Below are positions 1 to 8,760 of a stretch of DNA of 64,000 nt, piece by piece; the first letter of the stretch is position 1; each line of letters begins with the position of its first letter. The notes under the pieces are model-generated. The model saw only the letters and a list, made by a program, of their open reading frames with translations, was not told where the DNA came from and made no database searches. The translations under genes were made by a program, and so were the position numbers. The stretch is taken from contig NZ_NDYF01000009.1 in the NCBI RefSeq assembly GCF_002243175.1, positions 62,001 through 126,000 on the forward strand. Reading direction: 5' to 3'. This DNA comes from Finegoldia magna_J (GTDB lineage Bacteria; Bacillota; Clostridia; Tissierellales; Peptoniphilaceae).

Positions 1-312
1 GATAAAACTCAGAGGGGAAAACAGACGACGAGACACATTGAAATTAAAATGGTAGATGATAATACTTACGTTTTGGACACACCAGGTTTTAGTTCTTTTG
101 ATTTGTCTTTTTTAGATGACAAATTTGAGATCAAAAATAATTTTATAGAATTTAGAAAAAACAGTTCAAAATGTAAGTTCAATAATTGTGACCACATTAA
201 TGAACCAAAATGTGAAATAAAAAGGCTTGTTGAAACTGGAGAAATATCTCAAAGTAGATATGGTAATTATTTGAATATAGTTGAAGAATACGAAAAAATT
301 AGGAGGTATTAA
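1..312 (+). CDS. rsgA: Ribosome small subunit-dependent GTPase A, C-terminal part
   Basis: The reading frame is open from base 1, so this is the 3' end of a longer gene cut by the window edge. RsgA is a circularly permuted GTPase that helps mature the 30S ribosomal subunit. The visible part begins in the switch region (GKQTTRH), continues through the G3-like motif DTPGFSS, and ends with a zinc-binding tail (C-x4-C-x-H-x5-C, in CKFNNCDH...KC). Its stop codon overlaps the rpe start by one base, and an AGGAGG lies just inside its end, so the two genes are translationally coupled. The N-terminal OB domain and the P-loop are outside the window. Confidence 0.93.
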   Translation, partial: DKTQRGKQTTRHIEIKMVDDNTYVLDTPGFSSFDLSFLDDKFEIKNNFIEFRKNSSKCKFNNCDHINEPKCEIKRLVETGEISQSRYGNYLNIVEEYEKIRRY

Positions 313-962
313 TGGCTAATTTAAGTCCATCTTTGTTGGCTTGTAACTTTTTTGAGTTAGAAAAGAACTTAGATATACTAAAAAACAATGGAATAAAATA
401 TTTACACTTAGATGTTATGGATGGTAATTTTGTGCCAAACATTTCTTTTGGGCCAGCCATTATAAAACAAATAAGAGAAAAATATCCGGAATTTATTCTT
501 GATTGTCACTTGATGGTTAATAAACCAGAAAATATTATAGATGACATGTTGAATGCTGGGGCGGACATAATTACTTTTCATCCAGAATCAACTTTTCATC
601 CTCATAGAATTATTCAAACTGTTCATAAAGCTGGAAAAAAATGTGGATTAGCACTTAATCCATCCACAGGATTAGATTGTTGTGAATATATTATAGATGA
701 TTTGGATATAATACTAGTAATGAGTGTCAATCCAGGATTTGGAGGACAATCCTTCATAGAAAGTCAATATTCAAAAATAAAAGATGCAAGAAAAATGATT
801 GAAAAATCACAAAAAGATATTATATTGGAAGTTGATGGAGGGGTAAAAACTTCTAATGTCGATAAAGTGTTAGAATCAGGGGCTAATCTAATTGTAAGTG
901 GTTCAGATGTTTTTAATCAAAATATAGAAACGCAATTAGATATTTACAATGAAAAATTATAG
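312..962 (+). CDS. rpe: Ribulose-phosphate 3-epimerase
   Basis: It interconverts ribulose-5-phosphate and xylulose-5-phosphate in the cytoplasmic non-oxidative pentose phosphate pathway. The 216-residue length is normal for this TIM-barrel family. Clear motifs are LDVMDGNFVPN near residue 33, the metal-binding HLM segment near residue 66, MSVNPGFGGQSF near residue 137, and the phosphate-binding end VDGG...VSGSDVF. The start overlaps the rsgA stop and has AGGAGG 5 bases upstream. The rsgA-rpe-thiN order is common in Firmicutes and Clostridia. Confidence 0.97.
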   Translation: MANLSPSLLACNFFELEKNLDILKNNGIKYLHLDVMDGNFVPNISFGPAIIKQIREKYPEFILDCHLMVNKPENIIDDMLNAGADIITFHPESTFHPHRIIQTVHKAGKKCGLALNPSTGLDCCEYIIDDLDIILVMSVNPGFGGQSFIESQYSKIKDARKMIEKSQKDIILEVDGGVKTSNVDKVLESGANLIVSGSDVFNQNIETQLDIYNEKL

Positions 963-977
963 TAACAGGAGGATATA

Positions 978-1517
978 TTGAACAAAAATTTGAGATTTAT
1001 GGTTGAAGGAGCTATCACTTTAGCTCTGACAGCTGTGCTAAACAGTATTGTTATTTTTAAAATGCCAAGAGGGGGATCTGTTTCTTTGGCTGGATATGTT
1101 CCAATTTTATTATTTGGACTAAGATGGGGACTTAAACCAGGGATTGTAATTGGTTTAATGTATGGAATTTTAGATAGTTTTGTCGACCCTTATGTTATTC
1201 ATCCAATACAATACTTACTAGATTATCCAATAGCATACATGGCTTTAGGTCTATCAGGATTAGGATGTAATAATGAAACTTTGAGCGGTAAAATTAATTT
1301 TAAAATGATTTTAGCATGTGTATTTGCTGTTTTAATGAGGGGAGTGGCTGCTATTTTAAGTGGTTATGTATTCTTCAAAGACACATTACCAAAAGATATA
1401 CCTGCTTTACTAGGTTCATTCTTGTATAATATTACCTACATTGTTCCTAATGGAATTATAGCGATAGTTGTCATATTAATTTTAATTAAACCTGTATCAA
1501 AGGTAAGTAAAAAATGA
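978..1517 (+). CDS. thiT: Thiamine-specific ECF transporter S component ThiT
   Basis: A 179-residue integral membrane protein with about six hydrophobic segments. The block reading HPIQYLLDYPIAYMALGL and the preceding GLKPGIVIGLMYG are characteristic of ThiT/YuaJ, the substrate-binding subunit of the energy-coupling-factor thiamine transporter. It would work with a shared EcfAA'T module, which is not in this window. The start is TTG, chosen because AGGAGG lies 6 bases upstream and no better codon is near. It sits between rpe and thiN and overlaps thiN by 4 bases, so uptake and pyrophosphorylation of thiamine are probably co-expressed. No TPP riboswitch fits in the 15-base gap upstream. Confidence 0.9.
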   Translation: MNKNLRFMVEGAITLALTAVLNSIVIFKMPRGGSVSLAGYVPILLFGLRWGLKPGIVIGLMYGILDSFVDPYVIHPIQYLLDYPIAYMALGLSGLGCNNETLSGKINFKMILACVFAVLMRGVAAILSGYVFFKDTLPKDIPALLGSFLYNITYIVPNGIIAIVVILILIKPVSKVSKK

Positions 1518-2146
1518 TTGGTTTGATTTGTTGCGCTGGTGAATTATCTGATAAGAATCTTTTTGAAGAATATTATAAAAAGTCTGATTTTAAAATAGCT
1601 GTAGATGGTGGAACAAAATATTTCACCGATTATCACAAAGATTTTGATTTCGCTATAGGAGATTTTGACTCTGTAAATACTAAAGATAAAGCTTTTCTAG
1701 AAGAAAACAACAAGATTCTTGAAAAATATAATTGTAAAAAAGATTTTACTGATTTTGAAGCCGCAATAAATATATTAATCGAAAAAAACTGTAATACAAT
1801 ATATGCTTTTGGGGCAACAGGAACTAGATTAGATCACACAATGTCGAATTTAATTTATTCAAAAAGATGCTTTGAAAAAGGGATTGAACTTATTTTTATT
1901 GGTAACAATAATATAATTAAATTCTTAGGAAAAAGCACCGATTGTGTTATGAAATATGATTATATTTCTATTGTAGTATTATCGAATAATGGAATGAAAA
2001 TTAGATTAAAAGGTTTTGAATACGACAGTGAATTTTTAGATGTTGATTTTTGTTCAACTTTGACGATTAGCAATAAAATAAAAGATAAAAAAGCATATAT
2101 AGAATTAATAGAAGGATATGGTCTTTTGATTGATTCTAGAGATTAA
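1514..2146 (+). CDS. thiN: Thiamine diphosphokinase
   Basis: It converts thiamine to thiamine diphosphate using ATP, completing salvage of thiamine imported by the adjacent ThiT. The 210-residue length is typical. Conserved motifs are DGGTKY near residue 31, GDFDS near residue 50, KDFTDFEAA near residue 75, and GATGTRLDHTMSNL near residue 100, which form the substrate- and metal-binding site. The start overlaps the thiT stop. The gene ends at a bidirectional terminator shared with the convergent rpmB. Confidence 0.95.
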   Translation: MIGLICCAGELSDKNLFEEYYKKSDFKIAVDGGTKYFTDYHKDFDFAIGDFDSVNTKDKAFLEENNKILEKYNCKKDFTDFEAAINILIEKNCNTIYAFGATGTRLDHTMSNLIYSKRCFEKGIELIFIGNNNIIKFLGKSTDCVMKYDYISIVVLSNNGMKIRLKGFEYDSEFLDVDFCSTLTISNKIKDKKAYIELIEGYGLLIDSRD

Positions 2147-2147
2147 A

Positions 2148-2171
2148 AAAGAGTCGAATTTTCGACTCTTT
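2148..2171. terminator. Bidirectional rho-independent terminator between thiN and rpmB
   Basis: An 11-base perfect inverted repeat (AAAGAGTCGAA / TTCGACTCTTT) lies between the convergent stop codons. It has A-rich and T-rich flanks that can act as the U-tract on either strand. Confidence 0.85.
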
Positions 2172-2174
2172 GTT

Positions 2175-2390
2175 TTATTCTTCTTCTGTTGTTTTGATAA
2201 ATTGAGGTCTTTCAACTAAACCTGATCTTAAGCATCTAGTGCATACATTGATTCTTTTTGGTTTTCCATCAACTAAAGCTCTAACTTTTCTGATGTTAGG
2301 TGCCCAGCTTCTATTTGAAGATCTTAAAGAAAATGATCTATTATTTCCGAAAGTTCTTGATTTACCACAAATTTCACATTTTTTGGACAT
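2175..2390 (-). CDS. rpmB: 50S ribosomal protein L28
   Basis: A 71-residue basic protein of the large ribosomal subunit. It shows the L28 pattern: CEICGK near the start, the block SNRSWAPNIRKVRA, and a second pair CTRC. The two CxxC pairs form a zinc site, so this is the zinc-binding form of L28. It is transcribed alone, opposite to the neighbouring operons. The start has AGGAGG seven bases upstream on the minus strand and its own sigma-A-like promoter. Confidence 0.97.
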   Translation of the reverse strand: MSKKCEICGKSRTFGNNRSFSLRSSNRSWAPNIRKVRALVDGKPKRINVCTRCLRSGLVERPQFIKTTEEE

Positions 2391-2428
2391 AATTACACCT
2401 CCTGGTTCTTTTTCAAATGTCTCTTGAT

Positions 2429-2458
2429 ATTATAGCATATTTTAAAACTGAATTTCAA
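2429..2458 (-). promoter_or_regulatory. Promoter of rpmB
   Basis: On the minus strand, TTGAAA at 2458-2453 and TATAAT at 2434-2429 are separated by 18 bases, about 40 bases upstream of the rpmB start. Confidence 0.7.
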
Positions 2459-2506
2459 GCTTTTAGAGCTAAAATATGTTATAATAATATAGTATTAATA
2501 TGTAAA

Positions 2507-2536
2507 TTAGAATCTTAAACACTAAAAGAGTATAAT
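2507..2536 (+). promoter_or_regulatory. Candidate promoter of the asp23-like/fakA operon
   Basis: TTAGAA at 2507 and a perfect TATAAT at 2531-2536 are spaced 18 bases apart. The -10 lies 33 bases upstream of the start codon at 2570, which is preceded by GGAGG. The -35 is weak. Confidence 0.5.
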
Positions 2537-2569
2537 ATAATTAATTAGGTATCACAAATAGGAGGTAAT

Positions 2570-2932
2570 ATGACTACTAAAATTGATAACGAATATGGTT
2601 CAATATTAATATCAGATAATATCGTTAGAACTATTGCTAGTGAAACAGCCATGACTTGTTACGGAATTGTTGGACTAGCTTATAAAAATTTATCAGATGG
2701 ATTTTTAATGTTACTCAATAAAGACAATATGAGTAAGGGAGTAAAAGTTTATACAAAAAATAATAAAATTGTAATAGATTTGACTGTAGTTTTGGAATAT
2801 GGTACTAAAATTGCTGTGGTTTGCCAAAATATTATTGATACAGTTAAATATAGTGTAGAAAATAAAACTGGTCTTGAAGTTGAATGTGTAAATGTTCTTG
2901 TTCAAGATATGAGAATAAACGAAGAAAAATAG
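2570..2932 (+). CDS. Asp23/Gls24 family protein (YloU-like)
   Basis: A 120-residue protein of the Asp23/Gls24 family, linked in other Firmicutes to the cell envelope and alkaline stress. The sequence shows the family's GSILISDNIVRTIASETAMTCYGIVGLA start and the repeated beta pattern GVKVYTKNNKIVIDLTVVLEYG. It has no signal peptide or membrane segment. It lies 8 bases upstream of fakA, the same pairing as yloU-yloV in Bacillus, and has GGAGG at 2561-2565. The precise biochemical role is not known for the family. Confidence 0.88.
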   Translation: MTTKIDNEYGSILISDNIVRTIASETAMTCYGIVGLAYKNLSDGFLMLLNKDNMSKGVKVYTKNNKIVIDLTVVLEYGTKIAVVCQNIIDTVKYSVENKTGLEVECVNVLVQDMRINEEK

Positions 2933-2940
2933 GGGGCACA

Positions 2941-4566
2941 ATGAAGAATGACGCAACACTGTTCAAGAATTGCCTTCTAGCGGGATTTAAGAACTTAGAA
3001 AATAAAAGAGAAATAGTAAATAGCTTAAATGTTTTTCCAGTTCCAGATGGAGATACTGGTACTAATATGACATTGACAATTAAATCAGCTATTTCAAAAG
3101 TTAATGGCGTAGCTGATGTGAGCATTGCAAATTTAGCTAAAGCTATGAGTGATGGTTCTCTGATGGGAGCTAGAGGGAATTCTGGTGTAATTACTTCTCA
3201 AATCATGAGAGGTTTTTATAATGGATTCAAAGATTATACTGAATTTAATATATTTGCATTAAGAGATGGATTTGTAGAAAGTTATAAAACTGCTTATAAA
3301 GCCGTAATGAAACCAACAGAAGGAACTATTCTTACAGTTTCTAGATGTATGGGTGAGTTTGCTGATCAAAATTATCAAAATTATGAAGATGTCAAAGAAT
3401 TTTTGACAGATATTATTTCTGAAGGTAACAAGGCACTTCTTAAAACTAAAGAAATGTTACCTGTTTTAAAAGAAGCCGACGTAGTTGATGCGGGTGGACA
3501 AGGATTAATGCTATTCTTAGAAGGTGTGTTAAATTACGATAACGAAAAATTGATTTCAGAAACAATAATTGACGAATCTTCTAGAACTATTAATGAAAAT
3601 ACGAATGTTGTATCAGATGAAGAAATAGAATTCGGATATTGTACTGAATTTTTTATAATGACTGATGCAGATGAAAATTCATATAGATCAAAATTAGAAA
3701 ACTTTGGTGATTGTTTACTAGTTGTAAAAGGTGATGGAGTAATCAAAACTCATATTCACACTAATAATCCAGGTAAAGTTTTAGAAATTGCCATGGAATT
3801 AGGCGCTCTAAGAGATATCAAAATAGATAATATGAGATTACAACATCAAAACTTGCATTCTACTGAAGAAGAAATTAGTCAAGCTTCTACTAAACCTTCA
3901 GAACCAGAAAAAGATTTTGGATTTGTAGTGGTTAGCAGTGGTAAAGGATTCAGTAAAGTTTTCGATATGTTAAATGTGGATGAAGTGATTACTGGTGGTC
4001 AAACAATGAATCCATCAACTGAAGATATAGTCAATTCCATAGAAAAAGTTAATGCAAAGACAGTTTTTGTATTCCCTAACAATAAGAACATCATATTATC
4101 AGCTAATCAAGCAAAACAAATAGTTGATAAAAAAGTTTTCGTTGTAGAAACAAAAGCCGTACCACAATCTATTTCGGCTCTTTTAGCTTTTAACGAAGAA
4201 GCAAGTGCAGAAGAAAATTTTGATAGCTTTAATGATGTAATATCAACAGTGAAGACTGGTGAAGTTACTTTTGCTGTAAAAGATTTAAATATGTCAGATA
4301 TAAAAGTAAAGAAAGATGACATTATAGGTCTTGACCAAAAGAATATCAGAGCGGTTGGTAATGATATCAATAAAGTTTCAATGGATTTATTGAGACAACT
4401 AATTCAAAAAGACGATTCATTGGTTACAATTTATTACGGTGAAGGCTGTGATGAAATGGTTGCTAATAAGTTGAAGGATAGTTTGGAAGAAGAATATAAA
4501 AACATTGATATTGAGGTTGTTGAAGGATCTCAACCTTTATATTACTATGTATTTTCAATAGAATAA
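2941..4566 (+). CDS. fakA: Fatty acid kinase A / DAK domain protein (YloV-like)
   Basis: FakA transfers phosphate from ATP to a fatty acid held by a FakB partner, feeding exogenous fatty acids into phospholipid synthesis. The DAK2 ATP-binding domain covers about residues 1-200 and shows NVFPVPDGDTGTNM and GARGNSGVITSQIMRG. The rest resembles the DegV-like and C-terminal parts of YloV, for a total of 541 residues. The frame is open further upstream to 2884, but that part overlaps the preceding gene. The ATG at 2941 is taken because AGGGGG lies 4-5 bases before it. No FakB is present nearby. Confidence 0.9.
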   Translation: MKNDATLFKNCLLAGFKNLENKREIVNSLNVFPVPDGDTGTNMTLTIKSAISKVNGVADVSIANLAKAMSDGSLMGARGNSGVITSQIMRGFYNGFKDYTEFNIFALRDGFVESYKTAYKAVMKPTEGTILTVSRCMGEFADQNYQNYEDVKEFLTDIISEGNKALLKTKEMLPVLKEADVVDAGGQGLMLFLEGVLNYDNEKLISETIIDESSRTINENTNVVSDEEIEFGYCTEFFIMTDADENSYRSKLENFGDCLLVVKGDGVIKTHIHTNNPGKVLEIAMELGALRDIKIDNMRLQHQNLHSTEEEISQASTKPSEPEKDFGFVVVSSGKGFSKVFDMLNVDEVITGGQTMNPSTEDIVNSIEKVNAKTVFVFPNNKNIILSANQAKQIVDKKVFVVETKAVPQSISALLAFNEEASAEENFDSFNDVISTVKTGEVTFAVKDLNMSDIKVKKDDIIGLDQKNIRAVGNDINKVSMDLLRQLIQKDDSLVTIYYGEGCDEMVANKLKDSLEEEYKNIDIEVVEGSQPLYYYVFSIE

Positions 4567-4582
4567 TTCCTTACAAATAATT

Positions 4583-4620
4583 ACAGATAATAGATCGATT
4601 TTCATCGGTCTATTATTTGT
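4583..4620 (+). terminator. Long hairpin between fakA and recG, possible terminator
   Basis: A 17-base-pair stem containing G-U pairs (4583-4599 with 4604-4620) encloses a 4-base loop. The following tract is T-rich but interrupted, so termination may be partial and recG may be read from both sides. Confidence 0.55.
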
Positions 4621-4655
4621 ATGTTTAATGTAGGGATTTTTTTGTGTGGTGAGTT

Positions 4656-6692
4656 ATGCAATTATCAGAAATAAAAGGAATAGGAAAGAAAAAATTAGAA
4701 GTTTTAAATTCCATGGGTATTTTTGATGTTAATGATTTATTGAATTATTTCCCATATAGATACGAAAATAGAACGGTCATTAAAAACATTATAGATACAA
4801 GAGATGAAGAAAGCTGCGTTATAAAAGTTAAATTTATTTCAAAACCTGTAACTAAGTATCTTAGAAGGAATTTAAATTTAACATCTGCTATTGCTTTTGA
4901 CGATACTTCTAAAATCAGTGTGTCATGGTTTAATCAGCCTTTTATCAGAAATCAAATTTTACCAAACACTACCTACTACTTGTATGGGAAAATAAATAGA
5001 GTTCAAAATCAATTTAAGATATCCTCTCCAATTTTAAGTAAATCTTTTGGTGGGAAATTGGGCATTATTTATCCAATTTATAAAGTAAAAAAAGGCGTTA
5101 CAAATAATGATATGATTAAATTCATTGATTTTGCTATTAAACATTGTATTGATGAAATTAAAAATGTTATTCCTTATAGTATGATTAAAAACTACGATAT
5201 TGAGAACAAAAGAAATGCAATAAAAAACATACACAAACCTGTAGATTATGCACAATTTAAAAGAGCTAGGACTGCTCTTGTTCTTGAAGAAGTTATTATA
5301 ATGCAATTGGCAATGAAATCAATGAAGACAACACTCAACGAACAAAATTATATAAAATTTAAAACGGACGAAAGCATAGATATTTTCATAAAATCTCTGA
5401 AATTTGAACTTACAAAAGGACAGTTAGAAGCAATTAAAGATATTGAAAGTGATATGACATCTGAAAAGAGAATGAATAGATTGGTTCAAGGAGATGTAGG
5501 AAGTGGAAAGACAATAGTAGCTGAAGCAGCGATATTCAAATCATATTCAAGTGGTTATCAATCAGCTTTTATGGCTCCAACAGATATTTTAGCGACACAA
5601 CATTATGAAAGCCTATCTGATGATTTTTCAAAATTTGGGCTAAAAGTTTGTTTATTAAAATCTGATTTAACAAAATCGGAAAAAGATTCTGTTTTAGAAG
5701 GAATAAAGTCGGGTTATTTTGATGTCATAGTTGGTACACATGCAATAATTCAAGATTTTGTAGAATTTAAAAAGCTTGGACTCGTAATTACCGATGAGCA
5801 ACATAGATTTGGTGTAGGTCAAAGAAAGAAAATTTCAGACAAGGGACAAAATCCAGATGTTCTTGTAATGACAGCTACTCCGATTCCAAGAACTTTAGCA
5901 CTTTCTTACTACGGGGATTTGGATATCTCAACAATAAATGAAATGCCTAAGGGTAGAAAAGTAATAGAAACATATTCTGTTGGATTTAGTTATGAAAAAA
6001 GAATAGCAGCTTTTATCAGAAAACAAGTTGAAAATGGGTTTCAAGCTTATGTTGTGTGTCCATTGATAGAAGAATCTGAAGCATTAGATTTAGAAAATGT
6101 AACAGAACTTTACAATAGGTTATCTAGTGAATATTTTTCTGATATAAATGTTGGAATGTTACATGGTAAAATGAAATCTTCGGAAAAAGAAGAAGTTATG
6201 AAAGATTTTGTAGACGGGAAAACAAAAATATTGGTATCTACAACAGTTATTGAAGTTGGCGTTAATGTCAAAAAAGCAAATTTAATTGTTATATATAATG
6301 CAGAAAGATTTGGACTTTCACAACTTCATCAACTAAGGGGTAGAGTGGGAAGATCTTCAGATCAATCTTATTGTATTCTTATCAACAATGCACATTCAGA
6401 TGAACAAATGGAAAGAATGAATATTATGGTTAAGACGAACAGCGGATTTGAACTGTCACAAAAGGATTTGATGATGAGAGGTAGTGGTGATTTGTTAGGA
6501 ACTAGACAATCAGGGATACCACTTTTAAACATAGCAGACCTAGAAAAAGACTATGAATTGATAGAAAAGGCTGCTGTTATAACTGATTATATATATACGA
6601 ATGATCTATGCAAAACTAAAGAATATATGTATTTGGATGAAGAAATTAATAAGTTTAAAGATAAATTACTAGAAAATGTTATTTTTAATTGA
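4656..6692 (+). CDS. recG: ATP-dependent DNA helicase RecG
   Basis: RecG remodels stalled replication forks and branch-migrates Holliday junctions. The 678-residue length is normal. The N-terminal wedge/OB domain covers about residues 1-200. The superfamily 2 helicase core follows, with Walker A GDVGSGKT near residue 286, the box ITDEQHRFGVGQR near residue 378 in place of DExH, TATPIPRTLA, and the C-terminal QLRGRVGRS. The start has a GGTGAG 5 bases upstream. The gene is followed closely by rsmD and coaD, a frequent Firmicutes order. Confidence 0.97.
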   Translation: MQLSEIKGIGKKKLEVLNSMGIFDVNDLLNYFPYRYENRTVIKNIIDTRDEESCVIKVKFISKPVTKYLRRNLNLTSAIAFDDTSKISVSWFNQPFIRNQILPNTTYYLYGKINRVQNQFKISSPILSKSFGGKLGIIYPIYKVKKGVTNNDMIKFIDFAIKHCIDEIKNVIPYSMIKNYDIENKRNAIKNIHKPVDYAQFKRARTALVLEEVIIMQLAMKSMKTTLNEQNYIKFKTDESIDIFIKSLKFELTKGQLEAIKDIESDMTSEKRMNRLVQGDVGSGKTIVAEAAIFKSYSSGYQSAFMAPTDILATQHYESLSDDFSKFGLKVCLLKSDLTKSEKDSVLEGIKSGYFDVIVGTHAIIQDFVEFKKLGLVITDEQHRFGVGQRKKISDKGQNPDVLVMTATPIPRTLALSYYGDLDISTINEMPKGRKVIETYSVGFSYEKRIAAFIRKQVENGFQAYVVCPLIEESEALDLENVTELYNRLSSEYFSDINVGMLHGKMKSSEKEEVMKDFVDGKTKILVSTTVIEVGVNVKKANLIVIYNAERFGLSQLHQLRGRVGRSSDQSYCILINNAHSDEQMERMNIMVKTNSGFELSQKDLMMRGSGDLLGTRQSGIPLLNIADLEKDYELIEKAAVITDYIYTNDLCKTKEYMYLDEEINKFKDKLLENVIFN

Positions 6693-6700
6693 GGTGAGAA

Positions 6701-7261
6701 ATGAAAGTTATTTCAGGAAAAATGAGAGGTATGAACTTAAATACCGATTTAGATAGATTTACAAGACCGACAGAAGGGAAAATAAAAGAAGCTATATTCA
6801 GCGTGATTTTTCAAGTAAAACCTAATTCCAAAGCATTAGATTTATTTGCAGGAAGTGGAGCAGTTGGAATAGAGTTCATAAGTCGTGGATGTGATTTAGT
6901 AGTATTTAGTGAAGCTTCTAATGATAATATAAAATGCATCAATGAAAATATTGAGCATACAAAATCACAGGAATTCGCAAAAGTCTTTAAAGGTGATTTT
7001 AAGAAAAATTTATTAAATATCAGAAGACAAGGATTAAAATTTGATTATGTTTTTATCGATCCGCCTTATGAAAGATTAAATTATTACAAAGAATCAATTC
7101 AGATGCTAATAGATAATGATCTTTTAAATGATGATTGTCTTGTAATATTAGAATCCGAAAAAGAATTGTCTGATGAATATTTCAAAAATTTGAAATTAGA
7201 AAAACAAAAACAATATGGTAAAAAGAAGAATATATATTTTTTGAGGAATGATAATGAATAA
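6701..7261 (+). CDS. rsmD: 16S rRNA (guanine(966)-N(2))-methyltransferase RsmD
   Basis: It methylates G966 of 16S rRNA using S-adenosylmethionine. The 186-residue protein has the family's N-terminal block VISGKMRGMNL...RPTEGKIKEAIFS, the SAM-binding LDLFAGSGAVGIEFISRG near residue 47, and the catalytic DPPY near residue 121. GAGGTGAG precedes the start. The 3' end overlaps coaD by 8 bases, so the two are coupled. The rsmD-coaD pair is very widely conserved. Confidence 0.96.
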   Translation: MKVISGKMRGMNLNTDLDRFTRPTEGKIKEAIFSVIFQVKPNSKALDLFAGSGAVGIEFISRGCDLVVFSEASNDNIKCINENIEHTKSQEFAKVFKGDFKKNLLNIRRQGLKFDYVFIDPPYERLNYYKESIQMLIDNDLLNDDCLVILESEKELSDEYFKNLKLEKQKQYGKKKNIYFLRNDNE

Positions 7262-7742
7262 AACAAAAGTATTATATCCAGGTAGTTTTGATCCGATTAC
7301 AAATGGACATATGGATATTATTGAAAGAAGCGCAAAAATTTTTGAAGAAGTAAATGTAGCTGTTGTGAAAAATATTCAAAAGAAAAGCACTTTTTCACTT
7401 GAACAAAGAGTTCAGATGATTGAAAAAGCATGTAACCACTTATCTAATGTAAGGGTTCATCAATTTGAAGGATTGACTGTAGATTTTGCAAAACAAATAG
7501 GTTGTAGTACAATTATAAGGGGACTACGTGCTGTGAGTGATTTTGAATCAGAAATGCAAATGTCTTTGGCTAATAAGAAGTTAAATAATGAATTAGAAAC
7601 ATTGTTTTTAGTTGCAGATGGCAAATATGCATTTCTCTCGTCTTCTATAGTTAGAGAGATAGCTTCCTATGGCGCTGATATATCAGAACTTGTTCCAGAA
7701 AATATCATTGACGATATAAAGGATAAATTTAACGATAAATAA
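7254..7742 (+). CDS. coaD: Pantetheine-phosphate adenylyltransferase
   Basis: It transfers AMP from ATP to 4'-phosphopantetheine, the penultimate step of coenzyme A synthesis. The 162-residue protein shows the nucleotidyltransferase motif GSFDPITNGHMDII with the T/HxGH signature, then TIIRGLRAVSDFE, and the C-terminal SSSIVRE. An ATG at 7248 is also in frame, but it would leave only one base after the GAGG at 7243-7246. The ATG at 7254 gives 7 bases and the expected protein start. Confidence 0.97.
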   Translation: MNKTKVLYPGSFDPITNGHMDIIERSAKIFEEVNVAVVKNIQKKSTFSLEQRVQMIEKACNHLSNVRVHQFEGLTVDFAKQIGCSTIIRGLRAVSDFESEMQMSLANKKLNNELETLFLVADGKYAFLSSSIVREIASYGADISELVPENIIDDIKDKFNDK

Positions 7743-7752
7743 ATGCTTTATC

Positions 7753-7781
7753 TTGAATTAATTTGATATTTTTATTATAAT
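7753..7781 (+). promoter_or_regulatory. Promoter of the coiled-coil gene at 7819
   Basis: TTGAAT at 7753-7758 and TATAAT at 7776-7781 have an ideal 17-base spacing, about 38 bases upstream of the start codon. Confidence 0.75.
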
Positions 7782-7818
7782 AATTGTAAGAATAATTAGC
7801 TCAATGCAGGAGGGTTAC

Positions 7819-8292
7819 ATGGATATTATTAAGTTAATAGAAGAAATGGAAGACATACTTGATGAAGCATCAACAGTTCCATTTTCTAAAAAAGTTATGG
7901 TTGAAAGAGAAGAACTTCTATCAGTTTTAAAAGATATGAGAGAAAATTTACCAGAAGAAATCAAACAAGCTCAATGGACTAATGCTGAAAAGAATAGAAT
8001 TATCGATGAAGCTAACAGAGAATCTGAAAATATTAGAACTCAAGCTTACAAAGAAGCAGAAAAAATAGACCAAGAAGCTCGAAACAGATTTGAAACAATG
8101 GTAAATGAACACGATGTTACTATTGCAGCTCAAAAAAATGCAGAAGAAATTACTTCTCAAGCTGAAAACAATGCTAGACTATTAAAGAGTCAATCTATCC
8201 AATATATCGATGAAATGTTGGAAACAACTCAAGACAAATTGAACAATCTATTGGAAGAATTACAAGAAAACAGAAATGAATTAAAAGGCTAA
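7819..8292 (+). CDS. Coiled-coil protein of unknown function, DivIVA- or ATPase b-subunit-like
   Basis: A 157-residue acidic protein almost wholly predicted as alpha helix, with long runs of E, K, Q, N and A and heptad-like spacing from about residue 45 to the end. It ends in ENRNELKG. Comparable proteins occur next to coaD in other Clostridia and are often labelled ATPase only because they resemble the F-type b subunit. No ATP-binding motif is visible, and there is no signal peptide or membrane segment. The first in-frame ATG (7804) precedes the AGGAGG at 7808-7813, so the ATG at 7819 is the start. It has its own promoter and terminator. Confidence 0.75.
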   Translation: MDIIKLIEEMEDILDEASTVPFSKKVMVEREELLSVLKDMRENLPEEIKQAQWTNAEKNRIIDEANRESENIRTQAYKEAEKIDQEARNRFETMVNEHDVTIAAQKNAEEITSQAENNARLLKSQSIQYIDEMLETTQDKLNNLLEELQENRNELKG

Positions 8293-8293
8293 T

Positions 8294-8331
8294 AAAAAGC
8301 TTGGTAGTTTTAAATGACTACCAAGCTTTTT
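8294..8331. terminator. Bidirectional terminator between the coiled-coil gene and the flavodoxin gene
   Basis: A perfect 15-base inverted repeat (8294-8308 with 8317-8331) has an 8-base loop and a T-run on the plus strand and a matching run on the minus strand. It serves both convergent genes. Confidence 0.92.
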
Positions 8332-8337
8332 TAAGTA

Positions 8338-8757
8338 TTATTTTAATAAATTATCTGCAAATTTTTTGATATCAGAAGTAGAATTTTCATCTGGTGTATC
8401 ATAGCAGATTACAGTATCAATAACGTTTAAATTATTTTTCATACATCTTTCTTTCCAAAATCCCATCCATTCACCGTTGTTCCATTCATAAGAACCAAAG
8501 AGAGCAATTTTTTTATCATTTAATGTATTTTCTAAATCGGAAAACATGGGTTCAAATGAAGTATCTTCTAGTTCTTCATCACCCATAGCAGGGCACCCAA
8601 AAGCAATGACATCGAAATTGTCAATATCGTAGTTTTTATAATCATCACTAAATACCATTTCGACTTTAGATCCTTTTGACTCACATTCTTCTTTAATAAT
8701 TTGAGCCATTTTTTCAGTGTTACCAGTTTGAGACCAGTATAAAATTAATAAATTCAT
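8338..8757 (-). CDS. Flavodoxin
   Basis: A 139-residue FMN-binding electron carrier, the short-chain form. The phosphate-binding loop SQTGNTEKMA near residue 9 and the FMN-contacting segments FGCPAMGDEELE and LFGSYEWNNGEWM are clear. Flavodoxins commonly replace ferredoxin when iron is short. It is the second gene of a two-gene minus-strand unit, 3 bases after the DUF3793 gene, and that unit's promoter is flanked by Fur-like repeats. An iron-limitation role is therefore plausible but inferred. Confidence 0.93.
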   Translation of the reverse strand: MNLLILYWSQTGNTEKMAQIIKEECESKGSKVEMVFSDDYKNYDIDNFDVIAFGCPAMGDEELEDTSFEPMFSDLENTLNDKKIALFGSYEWNNGEWMGFWKERCMKNNLNVIDTVICYDTPDENSTSDIKKFADNLLK

Positions 8758-8760
8758 AAT

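Noticed and set aside
963..977. TPP riboswitch before thiT
   Set aside because: Looked for because thiT and thiN are common targets; the gap is only 15 bases and holds just a ribosome site.
2239..2427. 62-codon plus-strand frame opposite rpmB
   Set aside because: It overlaps L28, which has a promoter, ribosome site and clear homology on the minus strand.
2884..2940. N-terminal extension of fakA
   Set aside because: It overlaps the Asp23-like gene; the ATG at 2941 has the ribosome site and gives the family start.
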